Position numbers and translations under genes: made by a program | DNA from: Shewanella sp. 1CM18E | GTDB lineage: Bacteria > Pseudomonadota > Gammaproteobacteria > Enterobacterales > Shewanellaceae | Length of the DNA stretch: 64,000 nt | NCBI RefSeq assembly: GCF_023161665.1 | Contig: NZ_JALNTW010000001.1 | Location: 684,791-748,790 of the forward strand | Reading direction: 5' to 3' | The notes under the pieces: model-generated | The model's database searches: none | Told to the model about the DNA's origin: nothing | What the model saw: the letters and a program-made list of their open reading frames with translations, nothing else | Shown: positions 25,870 through 36,611 of the stretch, piece by piece | How positions within the stretch are numbered: position 1 is the first letter of the stretch | Layout: each line of letters starts with the position of its first letter

Positions 25870-28194
25870 ATGCAGATCCGTTATTTTCTGGCCTTGAGCC
25901 TGCTTCCCCAATTAGTCTTAGCAGACGAAACCGAAACTGTGACCACATCTAGCGCACAATGCGTAGTTGTACCTCCAGTAAAGCCTTATGTGCCACTTTA
26001 TGAGCTTAATACCCCAGAGGATTTAGCTCGCATCTATATTAGCTCTGACCGTTCAGATGCGCAGATGGGCAAACAAGCAACATTTTCAGGCAATGTGAAC
26101 TTTAGCCAAGGCGGCCGTAATGTTGCCGCAGATGAAGCGATTCTGAATCAAGAAGCTGAAGAACTAGAAGCTAACGGCAACTTAGTCTTTCAAGACGAAA
26201 TGTTTACCGTCACAGCAAGTTCATTGGTAGCTAAAATGCGCAGCAATAGCGCAGTATTAAGTGGTGCTAAATATTGGCTGCATGGGCAGCAGATCCATGG
26301 TGACGCAGAAACATTAGAGATCACCCAAGAAAACAACCTACTACTTGCTGGGACTAACTTCACCACTTGTCCTGGTGATGATCCGGCGTGGCTGTTAGAA
26401 GCTGACCGCATCAAAATTGACAGTACTGAAGAGTGGGGCGAGATCTGGGACGCTAAGATCAAAATCGCAGGCGTGCCTGTTATGTATGTGCCTTACATGA
26501 CAATTCCAGTCTCTGACAAACGAAAATCTGGATTCCTATTTCCAAGTTTCAGCACCAGCACCACCAATGGTGTAGAGGTTGCTACCCCTTACTATTGGAA
26601 TATTGCTCCAGAATACGATTTAACCTTTACTCCAAACTATATGTCAGCTCGCGGACTATTTACCAAGACTGAATTTAGATATTTAGCGGGTGAAAAACAG
26701 CAAGGTCAGTTAAACCTAGAATACCTAGCCGATGACGACAAATTAGTTGGTAGCCCAGACCGTTACCTCTATCACTGGGAACATAGTGGTGCCATCAACA
26801 AAAACTGGCGAGTACTGGCTAACTATACCGATGTATCGGATAACAACTACTTTAACGACTTAAGCTCTGATGTACAGCGCGCGACAGATAACCAATTAAC
26901 CCGCATTGGTGAAGTTGCTTATTTTGAGCAAAACTGGGATATCAGCGCCCGCGTGCAAGATATTAAAGTGCTAGGCGAGGACGAAAAACCTTACCAAGTT
27001 ATGCCACAGTTTGTGTTTAATTATCGCGCACCTAGTTATTGGCACGGACTGGATTTTAACTTCAATAGCGAAGTGACTAACTTTGAGCACCGGGACAGTG
27101 AGTACTCAACTGCAACCCGCTTACATTTAGAGCCGAGTATTTCTTACCCAATTCATGGTCCAGCAGGTTCGTTAACCAGTGAAGTGAAACTACTGCAAAC
27201 CAATTACTGGCAAGATGATCGCTCTAACCTGATGACATCAGAACTCGATGACACGGTGAACCGTACCCTGCCGCAAGTGCGCATTCACGGCCAAATAAAC
27301 TTTGAGCGTTTTACTGATTATTTTGACACTAATTATAGGCAAACATTAGAGCCTCAATTCCAATACCTTTATGTTGGTTATGAAGACCAGTCAAACATCG
27401 GTATTTACGATACAGCATTATTACAAGAAGACTATAACGGTCTGTTTAGAGAACGCCGTTTCTCAGGTTTAGACCGCATTGCCGATGCCAATCAATTCAC
27501 TCTGGGTCTAACAACCAGAATGTTTAATGAACAAAACCGCGAAGTATTTAAGTTCAGCTTAGGTCAGATAGTCTATCTACAAGATAGTCGCGTCGGTCTT
27601 AACGACGTTAATGGAAGTGCCGATACATTCGTACAAGAAAACACCTCTAATTCAGCCGTAGCCGCAGAGTTAACAACTCAGCTTTACTCTGACTGGTTCT
27701 TAAGCGGTTCGATTCAATACGACGCTAAAGAGAGTGAAAATAAAAAGAGTGAAGTTACTGTCGACTATCGCCCTGGTGAAAACAAGTTGCTCCAAGCTAG
27801 TTACCGCTATGTGCCGGATCTACTGAATACCAACACTAATGAGTCAGTCGATATTAAGCAGTTAGGCTTTCGTGGTGCATGGCCAATTAACGACAGCTTA
27901 TATTTAGTCGGTAACTGGTATTATGATCTAAATGAGAGTCGCGCCGTAGAAACCTATACCGGCTTTCAATATGAATCATGTTGTTGGGCAGTGCGTTTGA
28001 GTTATCATTACCGCATCAAAACCAATTATATTGACGAAAATAATCCGGTACAGGATACTCGAGAGCTATTTGAAAGCGGCTTCTACCTGAACTTTGTAGT
28101 TAAAGGACTCGGTGGCTCGGGCCCGTTAGGCGTATCAGATATGTTGGATGATGGCCTATTTAATTATCGTAAACCGCTTTATTTGAAAAATTAG
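25870..28194 (+). CDS. lptD: LPS-assembly outer-membrane protein LptD
   Basis: The 774-aa protein has a signal peptide cut near LVLA (residue 18). A periplasmic OstA/LptA-like jellyroll follows (about residues 55-200, GKQATFSGNVNFSQGGRNVAADEA), then a large beta-barrel with many aromatic strands. It inserts LPS into the outer leaflet with LptE. Cys31, a Cys in FTTCPGDDP and a CC pair in YESCCWAVR match the disulfide set of E. coli LptD (C31, C173, C724, C725), so the same nonconsecutive disulfides are expected. It heads the lptD-surA-pdxA-rsmA-apaG-apaH run and faces amgK. Confidence 0.97.
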   Translation: MQIRYFLALSLLPQLVLADETETVTTSSAQCVVVPPVKPYVPLYELNTPEDLARIYISSDRSDAQMGKQATFSGNVNFSQGGRNVAADEAILNQEAEELEANGNLVFQDEMFTVTASSLVAKMRSNSAVLSGAKYWLHGQQIHGDAETLEITQENNLLLAGTNFTTCPGDDPAWLLEADRIKIDSTEEWGEIWDAKIKIAGVPVMYVPYMTIPVSDKRKSGFLFPSFSTSTTNGVEVATPYYWNIAPEYDLTFTPNYMSARGLFTKTEFRYLAGEKQQGQLNLEYLADDDKLVGSPDRYLYHWEHSGAINKNWRVLANYTDVSDNNYFNDLSSDVQRATDNQLTRIGEVAYFEQNWDISARVQDIKVLGEDEKPYQVMPQFVFNYRAPSYWHGLDFNFNSEVTNFEHRDSEYSTATRLHLEPSISYPIHGPAGSLTSEVKLLQTNYWQDDRSNLMTSELDDTVNRTLPQVRIHGQINFERFTDYFDTNYRQTLEPQFQYLYVGYEDQSNIGIYDTALLQEDYNGLFRERRFSGLDRIADANQFTLGLTTRMFNEQNREVFKFSLGQIVYLQDSRVGLNDVNGSADTFVQENTSNSAVAAELTTQLYSDWFLSGSIQYDAKESENKKSEVTVDYRPGENKLLQASYRYVPDLLNTNTNESVDIKQLGFRGAWPINDSLYLVGNWYYDLNESRAVETYTGFQYESCCWAVRLSYHYRIKTNYIDENNPVQDTRELFESGFYLNFVVKGLGGSGPLGVSDMLDDGLFNYRKPLYLKN

Positions 28195-28321
28195 CAAAAA
28201 ATTAACTTAAAAAAATGCTGAACCTAGCTGACGACATGCAGTCAAAGCAGGACTAAAGAATCATTAGCGCGGTATGTAAATACCGTAAATGACACTCAAT
28301 AAATGCCAAGGATTTTAGTGG

Positions 28322-29626
28322 ATGAAACGCTGTAACCAATTAATTTTTGCCCTGTTAACTTTGGCGATGAGCCAGACGATTCAAGCAGCTCCGACGCCAC
28401 TTGACCGCGTCACTGTGCAGATAAACGAAGGGATTATTCTAGAAAGCGAAGTCAGTGGAATGGTGAAAACCATTAAAGCCAATGCGGCAAACGCTGGCCA
28501 AAAGTTGCCTTCTGATACAGCTCTACGAACTCAGGTTATTGAACGACTGATCTTAACTCGTTTACAGCTACAAATGGCAGATAGAATTGGTTTGCATATT
28601 GGTGATTTACAATTAGACCAAACGATTGAAAATATTGCTAAAGAGCAAAATATCACGGTTTCACAAATGAAAGCGCAAATCGAAAGCGATGGCACCACTT
28701 TTGCGCAATACCGTGAGCAATTACGTGAAGAAATCACCTTAGGTGAAATCCAACGTATTCAGGTTCAACGTCGTATCCAAGTCTCGCCACAAGAGATCAA
28801 TAACCTTGTCAAAATCATCAATGAACAAGGGCTTAAAGATGTTGAGTTCCAAATTGGCCACATCTTGATTGACGTCCCAAGCGATGCCAACAGCCAACAA
28901 TTAGACGCTGCAAGTAAGCGAGCTGCAGCGGTACTAAAAAGACTAAACGATGGTGATGACTTTAGAAGCATCGCGATTGCAGCATCCTCTGGTCCAAAAG
29001 CGCTAGAAGGCGGTATTTGGGATTATATGAACATCAACGAAATGCCGACTTTATTTGCTGAAGTCGTTGGTGATGCTAAAACTGGTGATATAATCGGCCC
29101 TATTAAAAGTGGTTCAGGCTTACACATTATTAAAATAATGGACGCACGCGGTTTGCAAACTCAAGAAATTGAAGAGGTTAAATCTCGTCATATTCTACTT
29201 AAGCCATCACCAATTCTGTCAGAAGAACGTGCAAAAAGCATGATGGATAGATTCCTTGAGCAAGTGAAATCAGGTGAAGCTAAGTTTGAAGACCTAGCGC
29301 GTCAGTACTCAGAAGATCCGGGTAGTGCGGTTAAAGGTGGTGAATTAGGTTGGGCAGATCCAAACATTTACGTACCTGCGTTTGCTCAAGAGCTAAATAG
29401 TCTAGAAATAGGCCAGTACAGTGAACCGTTCCGTTCAACACATGGCTGGCACATAGTACAGCTAGAAGATAAGCGTACCACTGATGCAACTGACAAGTTC
29501 AACACAAACCGAGCTCATCAGCTGATATTCCGCCGTAAGTTTAATGAAGAATTACAAAACTGGTTAGACGAAATGCGCGCAGAAGCTTTTATCGATATCT
29601 TTGAGCCAGTATCAAACCGAGGTTAA
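28322..29626 (+). CDS. surA: Periplasmic chaperone and peptidyl-prolyl isomerase SurA
   Basis: The 434-aa protein has a signal peptide (cut after IQA, residue 22) and an N-terminal chaperone domain ([19 protein letters not shown]). Two parvulin domains start near [12 protein letters not shown] and SRHILLKPS, and a C-terminal chaperone helix ends the protein. SurA escorts outer-membrane proteins, including LptD, to the Bam complex. The order lptD-surA is conserved with E. coli. AAGGA nine bases before the ATG supports the start. The 127-bp gap after lptD may hold an extra promoter, as in E. coli where SigmaE controls this region. Confidence 0.97.
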   Translation: MKRCNQLIFALLTLAMSQTIQAAPTPLDRVTVQINEGIILESEVSGMVKTIKANAANAGQKLPSDTALRTQVIERLILTRLQLQMADRIGLHIGDLQLDQTIENIAKEQNITVSQMKAQIESDGTTFAQYREQLREEITLGEIQRIQVQRRIQVSPQEINNLVKIINEQGLKDVEFQIGHILIDVPSDANSQQLDAASKRAAAVLKRLNDGDDFRSIAIAASSGPKALEGGIWDYMNINEMPTLFAEVVGDAKTGDIIGPIKSGSGLHIIKIMDARGLQTQEIEEVKSRHILLKPSPILSEERAKSMMDRFLEQVKSGEAKFEDLARQYSEDPGSAVKGGELGWADPNIYVPAFAQELNSLEIGQYSEPFRSTHGWHIVQLEDKRTTDATDKFNTNRAHQLIFRRKFNEELQNWLDEMRAEAFIDIFEPVSNRG

Positions 29627-29631
29627 TACTA

Positions 29632-30615
29632 TTGTCGACTAAACGCATAGCCATCACGCCGGGTGAACCGGCGGGTGTAGGCCCAGATTTAGTGATACAA
29701 CTAGCTCAGCAGGCATGGCCTGCTGAGCTAGTCGTTTGTGCCGATCCACAATTACTGCAATCTCGTGCTAAAAAACTTGGTTTACCTATTCAGCTGCGTC
29801 CTTATCAACCAAATCAGCCACCAAAGCCCCAAGAAGCCGGCACATTAACCATAGTGCCATTCTCATTAGAAGCTGAAGCGGTTTGCGGTAAGCTTGATGA
29901 GCAAAATAGTGCCTACGTGGTTGAAACACTGCGATTTGCAGGTGAGAAAAACATGGTTGGCGAGTTTGATGCGGTGGTAACCGGCCCGGTTCACAAAGGC
30001 ATTATCAACGAGGCAGGTATTCCATTTAGTGGTCATACCGAATTTTTTGCTAACCAAGCAAACTGTCAAGATGTAGTGATGATGTTGGCAGCGCCAGGTC
30101 TGCAGGTTGCGCTAGTAACGACACACATACCTCTGGCCTATGTATCAAAAGCAATTACCCGCGATCGTTTGCACCAAATCATCAAGATTTTACATCGAGA
30201 TCTGGTCGAGAAATTCGCTATTGCCTCGCCACGCATCTACGTTTGCGGCTTAAATCCTCACGCTGGTGAGGACGGTCATTTAGGCAGAGAAGAGATTGAT
30301 GTTATTATCCCTGCACTAAATGAGTTACGTGAACTGGATATGGATATAGTTGGGCCTTTACCAGCAGATACTCTGTTCCAACCAAAATACTTAGAAGATG
30401 CTGACGTTGTGCTTGCTATGTACCACGATCAGGGGCTTCCAGTACTAAAATCTAGAGGATTTGGCAGTTCAGTCAATATCACCCTAGGATTACCCTATAT
30501 AAGAACGTCGGTCGACCATGGTACGGCCCTAGAGCTTGCAGGCACAGGTACTGCAGATATCGGCAGTTTCGTCTGCGCATTAAATAAAGCCATTGATTTG
30601 GCTGCTAAGAATTAG
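29632..30615 (+). CDS. pdxA: 4-hydroxythreonine-4-phosphate dehydrogenase
   Basis: The 327-aa protein carries the PdxA landmarks: [13 protein letters not shown] at the N-terminus, [37 protein letters not shown], and the metal-binding [12 protein letters not shown]. PdxA oxidises 4-phosphohydroxy-L-threonine with NAD in pyridoxal phosphate synthesis. It starts at TTG 29632, six bases after the surA stop, with GAGG nine bases upstream; the weak start codon may limit expression. The rsmA frame begins within 17 bp of its end, keeping the E. coli gene order. Confidence 0.97.
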   Translation: MSTKRIAITPGEPAGVGPDLVIQLAQQAWPAELVVCADPQLLQSRAKKLGLPIQLRPYQPNQPPKPQEAGTLTIVPFSLEAEAVCGKLDEQNSAYVVETLRFAGEKNMVGEFDAVVTGPVHKGIINEAGIPFSGHTEFFANQANCQDVVMMLAAPGLQVALVTTHIPLAYVSKAITRDRLHQIIKILHRDLVEKFAIASPRIYVCGLNPHAGEDGHLGREEIDVIIPALNELRELDMDIVGPLPADTLFQPKYLEDADVVLAMYHDQGLPVLKSRGFGSSVNITLGLPYIRTSVDHGTALELAGTGTADIGSFVCALNKAIDLAAKN

Positions 30616-30631
30616 TGATAAAAGTTACCTC

Positions 30632-31435
30632 ATGAGCAATAAAGTACATTTAGGCCATACGGCCAGAAAGCGTTTCGGACAAAACTTCTTAACCGACGAA
30701 AATGTGATTAATCGCATTGTTGGCGCTATCTCACCAGATAACGACCACGTTATGGTAGAAATTGGCCCAGGTTTAGCGGCGTTAACTGAGCCTGTAGCAA
30801 CTAGCATCGACAAATTGATTGTTGTTGAACTAGATAAAGATTTGGTTGAGCGTTTACAAGAGCACCCAGTGCTGAAAGATAAACTCGAGATCCATCAAGG
30901 CGATGCATTAAAGTTTGACTTCAACCAATTGGTACGTGAAGACAAGCAGATGAAAGTGTTTGGTAACCTGCCATACAACATCTCAACGCCGCTTATGTTC
31001 CACTTATTTGAATTTGCAGAGCATATTGAAAATATGCACTTTATGCTGCAAAAAGAAGTGGTGTTAAGACTTTCCGCTGCGCCAGGAACTAAGGCTTATG
31101 GCCGCTTAACCGTAATGGCGCAATACCACTGCCAAGTGATGCCTGTACTTGAAGTACCACCAGGATGTTTTACACCACCACCAAAAGTTGATTCTGCGGT
31201 CGTGCGCTTAGTGCCTTACAAAAACAAGCCGTGGCCTTGTAAAGATGTTGAGCTACTAAGAAACTTAACCACTACCGCCTTCAATATGCGTCGTAAAACG
31301 TTAAGAAATAACCTTAAGCAAATGTTATCAGATGAAGACTTTGCTGAGTTAGGTATAGATCCAACATTGCGACCAGAGCAAATCCGTGTCGACCAGTATG
31401 TCGCCATGGCTAACCACGTATTTGATAAGAAGTAA
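30632..31435 (+). CDS. rsmA: 16S rRNA dimethyladenosine transferase
   Basis: The protein (267 aa from ATG 30632) dimethylates A1518 and A1519 of 16S rRNA. SAM-binding motif I is [11 protein letters not shown], and the catalytic motif IV is NLPYNIS. The N-terminus [17 protein letters not shown] is typical of RsmA/KsgA. An in-frame ATG at 30593 lies inside pdxA and would add residues not found in the family. Loss of RsmA gives kasugamycin resistance in other bacteria. The gene follows pdxA by 16 bp. Confidence 0.97.
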   Translation: MSNKVHLGHTARKRFGQNFLTDENVINRIVGAISPDNDHVMVEIGPGLAALTEPVATSIDKLIVVELDKDLVERLQEHPVLKDKLEIHQGDALKFDFNQLVREDKQMKVFGNLPYNISTPLMFHLFEFAEHIENMHFMLQKEVVLRLSAAPGTKAYGRLTVMAQYHCQVMPVLEVPPGCFTPPPKVDSAVVRLVPYKNKPWPCKDVELLRNLTTTAFNMRRKTLRNNLKQMLSDEDFAELGIDPTLRPEQIRVDQYVAMANHVFDKK

Positions 31436-31457
31436 CTTTCGAATCATTCACTATCTG

Positions 31458-31484
31458 AAAAGGGGCATTAACTGCCCTTTTTTT
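31458..31484 (+). terminator. Hairpin with T-tract between rsmA and apaG
   Basis: AAAAGGGGCA-TTAAC-TGCCCTTTT is followed by T residues. It probably ends or attenuates the upstream transcript, so apaG-apaH may also have its own promoter in the 105 bp that follow. Confidence 0.8.
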
Positions 31485-31590
31485 ATACTTTATCGGTAGA
31501 CATTTACCTATTAATTCTCCAATACAGGCTTTAATATGAAGTCTATACCCGCGTAAACATAAGATTAAATTAAGCTTTTTAGGGGGCTAT

Positions 31591-31971
31591 ATGAGTCATT
31601 TAGCATCATCAGTTAGAGTTGACGTAAAAACAGCGTATATCGAAACCCAATCCTCACCCGATGAAGACAAATACCTATTTAGCTACACAATTACCATCCA
31701 TAACCTTGGCAACGAAGACATTACACTAAAAAGCCGTCATTGGTGCATAACCGATGCAGAGGGCCGAAAAAGTGAAGTTCATGGCTCAGGTGTTGTTGGA
31801 GAAACCCCAACCATCAAACCCAACTCTTCATATGAATATACTAGTGGTACCGTACTAGAAACGCCGTTAGGTGTGATGGAGGGAAGTTACACTATGACAG
31901 ATGAACAGGGACAAGAATTTAAGGCAATAATCTCAGCCTTTCGATTATCTATACCCGGATTACTGCACTAA
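31591..31971 (+). CDS. apaG: ApaG protein (ApaG/DUF525 domain)
   Basis: The 126-aa protein is a single ApaG domain, an immunoglobulin-like beta fold. Landmarks are YLFSYTITIHNLG, LKSRHWCITDAEGRKSEVHGSGVVGETP and the late GVMEGSYTM. ApaG proteins are linked to Mg/Co resistance phenotypes and diadenosine metabolism through apaH, but no firm biochemical activity is known. A strong ribosome site AGGGGG precedes the ATG. ApaH follows after 30 bp. Confidence 0.96.
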   Translation: MSHLASSVRVDVKTAYIETQSSPDEDKYLFSYTITIHNLGNEDITLKSRHWCITDAEGRKSEVHGSGVVGETPTIKPNSSYEYTSGTVLETPLGVMEGSYTMTDEQGQEFKAIISAFRLSIPGLLH

Positions 31972-32001
31972 CCATTATAAAATCATAATAAATAGGTAAA
32001 A

Positions 32002-32835
32002 ATGGCAAACTATTTTGTAGGTGATATTCAAGGCTGTTTTAATGAACTCACCTTGTTACTTGAAAAAGTAGCTTTTAACCCGTCGCGTGACACCCTTTGG
32101 GCTGTTGGCGATCTTGTGGCCAGAGGACCGGGGTCACTTGAAACCTTACGTTTTTTTAAATCATTACAAGGTTCTGCAAAAGTCGTTCTCGGCAATCACG
32201 ATCTTCACTTACTGGCTATACAGGGTCAACTAAAGCGCGCAAACCCCAAAGATCATCTAAGCGAACTACTGGCATCTGAAGATATCGCTTCTATCATCGA
32301 CTGGCTAAGATTACAGCCCTTGTATCAGGAACTTCCTGATCAGCAACTCATTATGACCCACGCAGGCATTCCACCAAATTGGGAGCTTGCAACTCTAAGA
32401 GCCAGAGCAGACGCTGTGAGTAATGTCTTACAGTCAAGCGATTACCTAACCGCTCTCATTGCGCACATGTACACCAATGATATTGACCAAGACCGACCTC
32501 AATTATCCAGTCTTGAGCAGCAGATTTATTGTATCAATGCGCTAACCCGCATGCGCTATATCACTGACTCCGGTGCGCTAGATTTTAACTGCAAAGCACC
32601 AATAGAACATTGTAACCAGTCGAATTTAACTCCGTGGTTTAACCTTCCTCATAAACTGCCTAATGACTACCGTGTCGTATTCGGGCACTGGGCTGCAATT
32701 ATGGGGCAAACTCAACACGCTAATCGCTTAGCACTCGATACAGGTTGCTGTTGGGGGGAACACATGACGTTATGGCATTTAGAGTCAGATCAGAAAATTA
32801 CGCAGATTAAATTAAAAGACGTTAAACGAAGTTAA
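32002..32835 (+). CDS. apaH: Symmetrical diadenosine tetraphosphatase
   Basis: The 277-aa protein is a metallophosphatase that splits Ap4A to two ADP and acts on Np4-capped RNA in E. coli. The catalytic metal motifs are clear: VGDIQGCFNEL, GDLVARGPGS, LGNHDLH, MTHAGIPPNW and FGHWAAIMG. The family usually has DRGP where this protein reads ARGP in its second motif (VARGP); the E. coli enzyme also reads VARGP, so this is not a defect. It is the last gene of the conserved run. Confidence 0.96.
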   Translation: MANYFVGDIQGCFNELTLLLEKVAFNPSRDTLWAVGDLVARGPGSLETLRFFKSLQGSAKVVLGNHDLHLLAIQGQLKRANPKDHLSELLASEDIASIIDWLRLQPLYQELPDQQLIMTHAGIPPNWELATLRARADAVSNVLQSSDYLTALIAHMYTNDIDQDRPQLSSLEQQIYCINALTRMRYITDSGALDFNCKAPIEHCNQSNLTPWFNLPHKLPNDYRVVFGHWAAIMGQTQHANRLALDTGCCWGEHMTLWHLESDQKITQIKLKDVKRS

Positions 32836-32934
32836 AAAAGAGTTAAACTATTTCGACATCTGGTCGATATAACATATCAACTAGGTGTCGCCAAAACAGT
32901 GACTTTAAATAAAAATAATAACAATGGAGCGCTT

Positions 32935-34956
32935 ATGAAGTTAAATGTAGCCACTAGAGTCATAGGTGGATTTACGGTTGTCACCTTACTATTACTCGTT
33001 CTCGGCGCCGCTTCTTGGTTTACCAACAACCAACTAAAGACAAGCACTCAAGTTTTACAGCAGTTAAGCCTTCCAGCCTTAGAGTCAAGTAACCTGCTGA
33101 CTCAAACGATTTCTCAGCAAGAAAAGCAGATCCTAGTGGCTTACCATAGTCCTAATGTCGCCGAAATGCCGCAAGTCAATGCACAGTTCTCTGCCGCAGG
33201 TAAAATCTTTAATAGCGAACTTGATAAGCTTAGCGCACTCGTTAGCGATAATAGCGAATTTACCTCGGTTATTAGCCAATTAGAGAGTGATTACACAAAG
33301 TTCAATACGACAAGCAAGCAGATGATGCAGGCACATGAAAATGCATTAGTCAGCGCACAGAAAATTGTGACTCGTTATGATGATATTGAAATTGGTGCCG
33401 ATGACACAGCCTCTCTATTACTCGACTTAATCGACCTTGAGATGAGTGAAGATCTAACCGAACAAGAGATAGCGGCGACAGCGAGTAATCTAGAGCTTAG
33501 TTTTAGCAGCATTGTAAGTACTAGCTTTGACTTAATGGGTAGTAAAGATAAAGCCAAGTTTAATACCATTTCTAAGGAGCTTGATTACATAGTTAGTGAT
33601 GCTAAAAGCAAAGTCACCTATGTCACCTCAAACTGGCAAGGTATTGTCGATGCGGAGCTAATCAACGAGATCAATACCGAAGCCAATAACGTATTTAGCA
33701 TGATAAGCGGACGCAACTCATTAACCGAGTTAAAGCGAAACGAAATAGCCTTTAATGATAGCGCTGCAAGTTTACTTGACGAAGTAGAGCTAAGTGCAGG
33801 CAGAGTTAACCAGCAAATGTCCACGCTAAATAACAATATCGAAACCATCTCCAACCAAATTAGTACCGACGCTATCGCGAATATAGATAGTGCCAGTATG
33901 CGCACAATTTTACTCATGTTGGTTGCCATAGTCGTTGCGGTTGTGGTGAGTATTGCAGTTGTAAGGCCACTGACTCGCTCACTCGATAAAGTAAACCATG
34001 CGCTTAATGTTCTCGCATCTGGTGACTTAACTCATAAACTAGATGATTCCGGCCATGATGAATTTGCCAAGCTATCAGCAAACTGCAATAAGCTCGTTGA
34101 TAGCCTACGTGGCTTAATTCAAGGAATTTTAGAACGTTCAGATCAACTGGCAGCCGCAGCAGAAGAAACATCAGCGATTACCGCGCAAACCACAGTGGGT
34201 ATTCAAGAACAAAAAAGTCAAGTTGATCAGGTTGCTACTGCGACGACTCAACTAAGTTCTAGCGCCCAACAAGTTACTGCCAGTGCAGATGATGCCCTTA
34301 GCCAAATAAAAGCAGCTGACGATGAAAGCCAGCATATGCGCCTAATTGCTGATGAAAATAAGCGTACGATTTTGGCGCTTGCGGACGAAGTCTCTAAGGC
34401 AAGCGTTGTTATCAACAAGGTACACGCCGACAGTGCCTCGATAGGATCTATCCTTGATGTGATCCGTGGTATTGCTGAGCAGACTAACCTACTCGCACTT
34501 AACGCCGCCATTGAAGCCGCTCGTGCCGGTGAGCAAGGTCGTGGTTTTGCGGTAGTAGCCGATGAAGTACGCAGTCTTGCCTCACGCACCCAAGACTCCA
34601 CACAAGAGATCCAGCAGATGATTGAAGTACTACAGCAAGGAACTCAGGAAGCTGTTGCAGTAATGGACCTAGGACGCACTCAGGCCAACTCTTGCGTTGA
34701 TAAAACTGAACAGGCTAATAACGCTCTAGAAAGTATTAGCGATGCTGTACATCGCGCTCATGACTCAGGAACGCATATTGCTCATGCAGCACAAGAGCAA
34801 AACCTCGTTAGTCAACAAGTGTCAGAAAAGCTTGAGCATATCGCCGCTATTTCTGAAGAAACTTCAACCGGCGCGGATCAAACAGCACAATCGAGCCATC
34901 AGGTTGCTCAGCTAGCAGAAGAACTGCAGGCTTCAGTTAAAGAGTTTAAGGTGTAA
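32935..34956 (+). CDS. Methyl-accepting chemotaxis protein
   Basis: The protein (674 aa from ATG 32935) has a membrane helix at residues 8-30 and a long periplasmic helical sensor of roughly 280 residues. A second membrane helix follows ([16 protein letters not shown]), then HAMP and a cytoplasmic signalling domain. The hairpin tip is [34 protein letters not shown], the conserved contact site for CheW and CheA. The sensor is all helical, of the four-helix or HBM type, so the ligand is unknown. The ATG at 32935 has GGAG seven bases upstream; an earlier in-frame start at 32899 lacks one. It sits between apaH and the DUF3718 gene, with its own terminator. Confidence 0.94.
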   Translation: MKLNVATRVIGGFTVVTLLLLVLGAASWFTNNQLKTSTQVLQQLSLPALESSNLLTQTISQQEKQILVAYHSPNVAEMPQVNAQFSAAGKIFNSELDKLSALVSDNSEFTSVISQLESDYTKFNTTSKQMMQAHENALVSAQKIVTRYDDIEIGADDTASLLLDLIDLEMSEDLTEQEIAATASNLELSFSSIVSTSFDLMGSKDKAKFNTISKELDYIVSDAKSKVTYVTSNWQGIVDAELINEINTEANNVFSMISGRNSLTELKRNEIAFNDSAASLLDEVELSAGRVNQQMSTLNNNIETISNQISTDAIANIDSASMRTILLMLVAIVVAVVVSIAVVRPLTRSLDKVNHALNVLASGDLTHKLDDSGHDEFAKLSANCNKLVDSLRGLIQGILERSDQLAAAAEETSAITAQTTVGIQEQKSQVDQVATATTQLSSSAQQVTASADDALSQIKAADDESQHMRLIADENKRTILALADEVSKASVVINKVHADSASIGSILDVIRGIAEQTNLLALNAAIEAARAGEQGRGFAVVADEVRSLASRTQDSTQEIQQMIEVLQQGTQEAVAVMDLGRTQANSCVDKTEQANNALESISDAVHRAHDSGTHIAHAAQEQNLVSQQVSEKLEHIAAISEETSTGADQTAQSSHQVAQLAEELQASVKEFKV

Positions 34957-35015
34957 AGCCCTTGAAATTGAGTCTGCTGAAATCGCTGCTTTAGGACAGA
35001 AAGCAAAAAATAGAC

Positions 35016-35047
35016 AAAAAAATACCGGGACAATCCCGGTATTTTTT
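35016..35047. terminator. Bidirectional terminator
   Basis: AATACCGGGA-caa-TCCCGGTATT is flanked by A and T tracts. It serves the chemoreceptor gene on the plus strand and the DUF3718 gene on the minus strand. Confidence 0.92.
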
Positions 35048-35057
35048 CTAGCAGTAA

Positions 35058-35453
35058 TTAACCGCCGGCAATACGCGATTTAATCGCGCTAGTAATTTCA
35101 CTGCCGCCATGGCCATTACTTTCAGCCCAGGCAACAATTGTTTGACCGTCAGCTTCAGCAGAACCCAACTCAGACGCAGGTAAACGCTTCGCAACAAAAG
35201 TCCCCACTTTATTAGAACCACTTTTTAGTGCTGTTCTTAGCAGGCTATCGCCATTACAAGATACACCACTATAAATATTGCGCAGCTTTACTCGGCTCTC
35301 TTTTAACTTTTTACGTAAACGGTTTTTATCATCAGCCTGAACATAGTTGCAAATATTAGCAGCCAATTGGTCTTGGTTAGCCGTAGCAGTTGATGAAATA
35401 GAAATTGAAGATGCCACCATCAATGTAGCGAGGCTTACAGACAACAAGCGCAT
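35058..35453 (-). CDS. Secreted DUF3718 protein
   Basis: The 131-aa protein has a signal peptide cut near TATA (about residue 25). A small helical mature domain follows: LAANICNYVQADDKNRLRKKLKESRVKLRNIY, then VSCNGDSLLRTALKSGS. Two cysteines probably pair (NICNY and VSCNG). The sequence pattern is that of DUF3718, common in Shewanella and without known function. The ankyrin-like spacing of its second half (LLRTALKSGSNKVGTFVAKRLP) is suggestive only. It is monocistronic. Confidence 0.78.
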   Translation of the reverse strand: MRLLSVSLATLMVASSISISSTATANQDQLAANICNYVQADDKNRLRKKLKESRVKLRNIYSGVSCNGDSLLRTALKSGSNKVGTFVAKRLPASELGSAEADGQTIVAWAESNGHGGSEITSAIKSRIAGG

Positions 35454-35553
35454 CTGACACTCCTTATTTTTTTAGTTTTTATTTATTAGAAAAGTAGCGC
35501 TATCTAGTAGGCTTGCTTTATCTTTATACAGGGTACTAAACAACCTATTGAAT

Positions 35554-36036
35554 TTAACATTTTTTCACCAACTTGATAAAGCTATATTCAAGTTGTTTAT
35601 CATTTTTGGCTACATCTCGAGACACTTCTTGCCAACTACCGTCGTTCCACTCTGGGAAAAAAGTATCGCCTTCAACATCGAGTGCAATTTCAGTAAGGTA
35701 TAAAATATCGGCCTGAGGCAACAACATGGCATATAACTGACCTCCGCCCATAATAACTAGCTCTTCACACTCTCCTGCCGCCTGTTTAGCTTCAGCGAAA
35801 CTTGTTACCGTAGTAACCCCTTCAATAGCTAGCTCAGGTTGACGACTAATAACGATATTATGTCGACCTGGCAACGGACGGCCAATCGACTCGTAGGTTT
35901 TACGGCCCATAACAACAGGCTTACCTAATGTCATCGCTTTAAAGTGGCGTAGGTCTTCAGGAAGGTGCCAAGGCATTTGATTATCTTTACCGATTACGCG
36001 GTTATTTGCCATTGCGGCGATCATAGCGATTTTCAT
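35554..36036 (-). CDS. folA: Dihydrofolate reductase
   Basis: The 160-aa protein reduces dihydrofolate with NADPH and is the target of trimethoprim. The N-terminus MIAAMANNRVIGKDNQMPWHLPEDLRHF contains the Met20-type loop and the catalytic Asp (PEDL). Further landmarks are GRKTYESIGRPLPGR, VIMGGGQLYAMLL and a C-terminal strand EYSFIKL. Length is normal for the chromosomal type I enzyme. In E. coli folA lies next to apaH; here the chemoreceptor and the DUF3718 gene separate them. Confidence 0.97.
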   Translation of the reverse strand: MKIAMIAAMANNRVIGKDNQMPWHLPEDLRHFKAMTLGKPVVMGRKTYESIGRPLPGRHNIVISRQPELAIEGVTTVTSFAEAKQAAGECEELVIMGGGQLYAMLLPQADILYLTEIALDVEGDTFFPEWNDGSWQEVSRDVAKNDKQLEYSFIKLVKKC

Positions 36037-36137
36037 AAGACTTCCCTTTAATTATTATTTCTAAAACAGATAAAACAGCCACGCAGCTAAAGTAGCGAGC
36101 ATTCACCAGTGAGTATTTAAGCAAAGGCAATATTGAG

Positions 36138-36611
36138 CTACTTAATGACCGGCCGCGAGCGGAAATACAATAAGCTAGGCATAGCTAAACCAACAGATAA
36201 CGCCCCCAGAATAAACACTGTTTTTAATCCATTACTAACGACTTCGTAGATAAGCTCAGGGCTCATTTCAGCTTGCGCCGCTAGTTGAACTAAACCAATC
36301 ACTGTATTAAAGGCATAAGTACCTGGGATCATGGGGATTATTGCAGCCACTGCATACATTAATGGTGGGGCTAAATGCTTCTTAGCAAACGCTATGGTTA
36401 CCACGCCAACAAGGGCTGCAGCTAGAAATGTTGCCCATTCTATAGGTAAGCCTAAGCTCAGCCACATAGTGCGACTGCCATGACCTAACGCTGCGGCAAG
36501 AGCGCAATAGGGTAAATATCGACGCGGCACATTAAATACCATAGCAAAGCCTATTGCAGGAATTGCCGAGAATAAGGCGTCGTTTAACATGGTCAAAATT
36601 AGCGACATCAT
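36138..36611 (-). CDS. Threonine/serine exporter ThrE, small subunit (DUF3815-like)
   Basis: The 157-aa membrane protein has four to five helices. Landmarks are FAMVFNVPRRYLPYCALAAALGHG and PMIPGTYAFNTVIGL, typical of the ThrE C-terminal domain. In Corynebacterium ThrE is one protein that exports threonine and serine; here the two halves are separate genes that overlap by 4 bp (ATGA-type), so they are translated together. The small half probably forms the channel with the large one. Substrate is inferred from the family. Confidence 0.87.
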   Translation of the reverse strand: MMSLILTMLNDALFSAIPAIGFAMVFNVPRRYLPYCALAAALGHGSRTMWLSLGLPIEWATFLAAALVGVVTIAFAKKHLAPPLMYAVAAIIPMIPGTYAFNTVIGLVQLAAQAEMSPELIYEVVSNGLKTVFILGALSVGLAMPSLLYFRSRPVIK

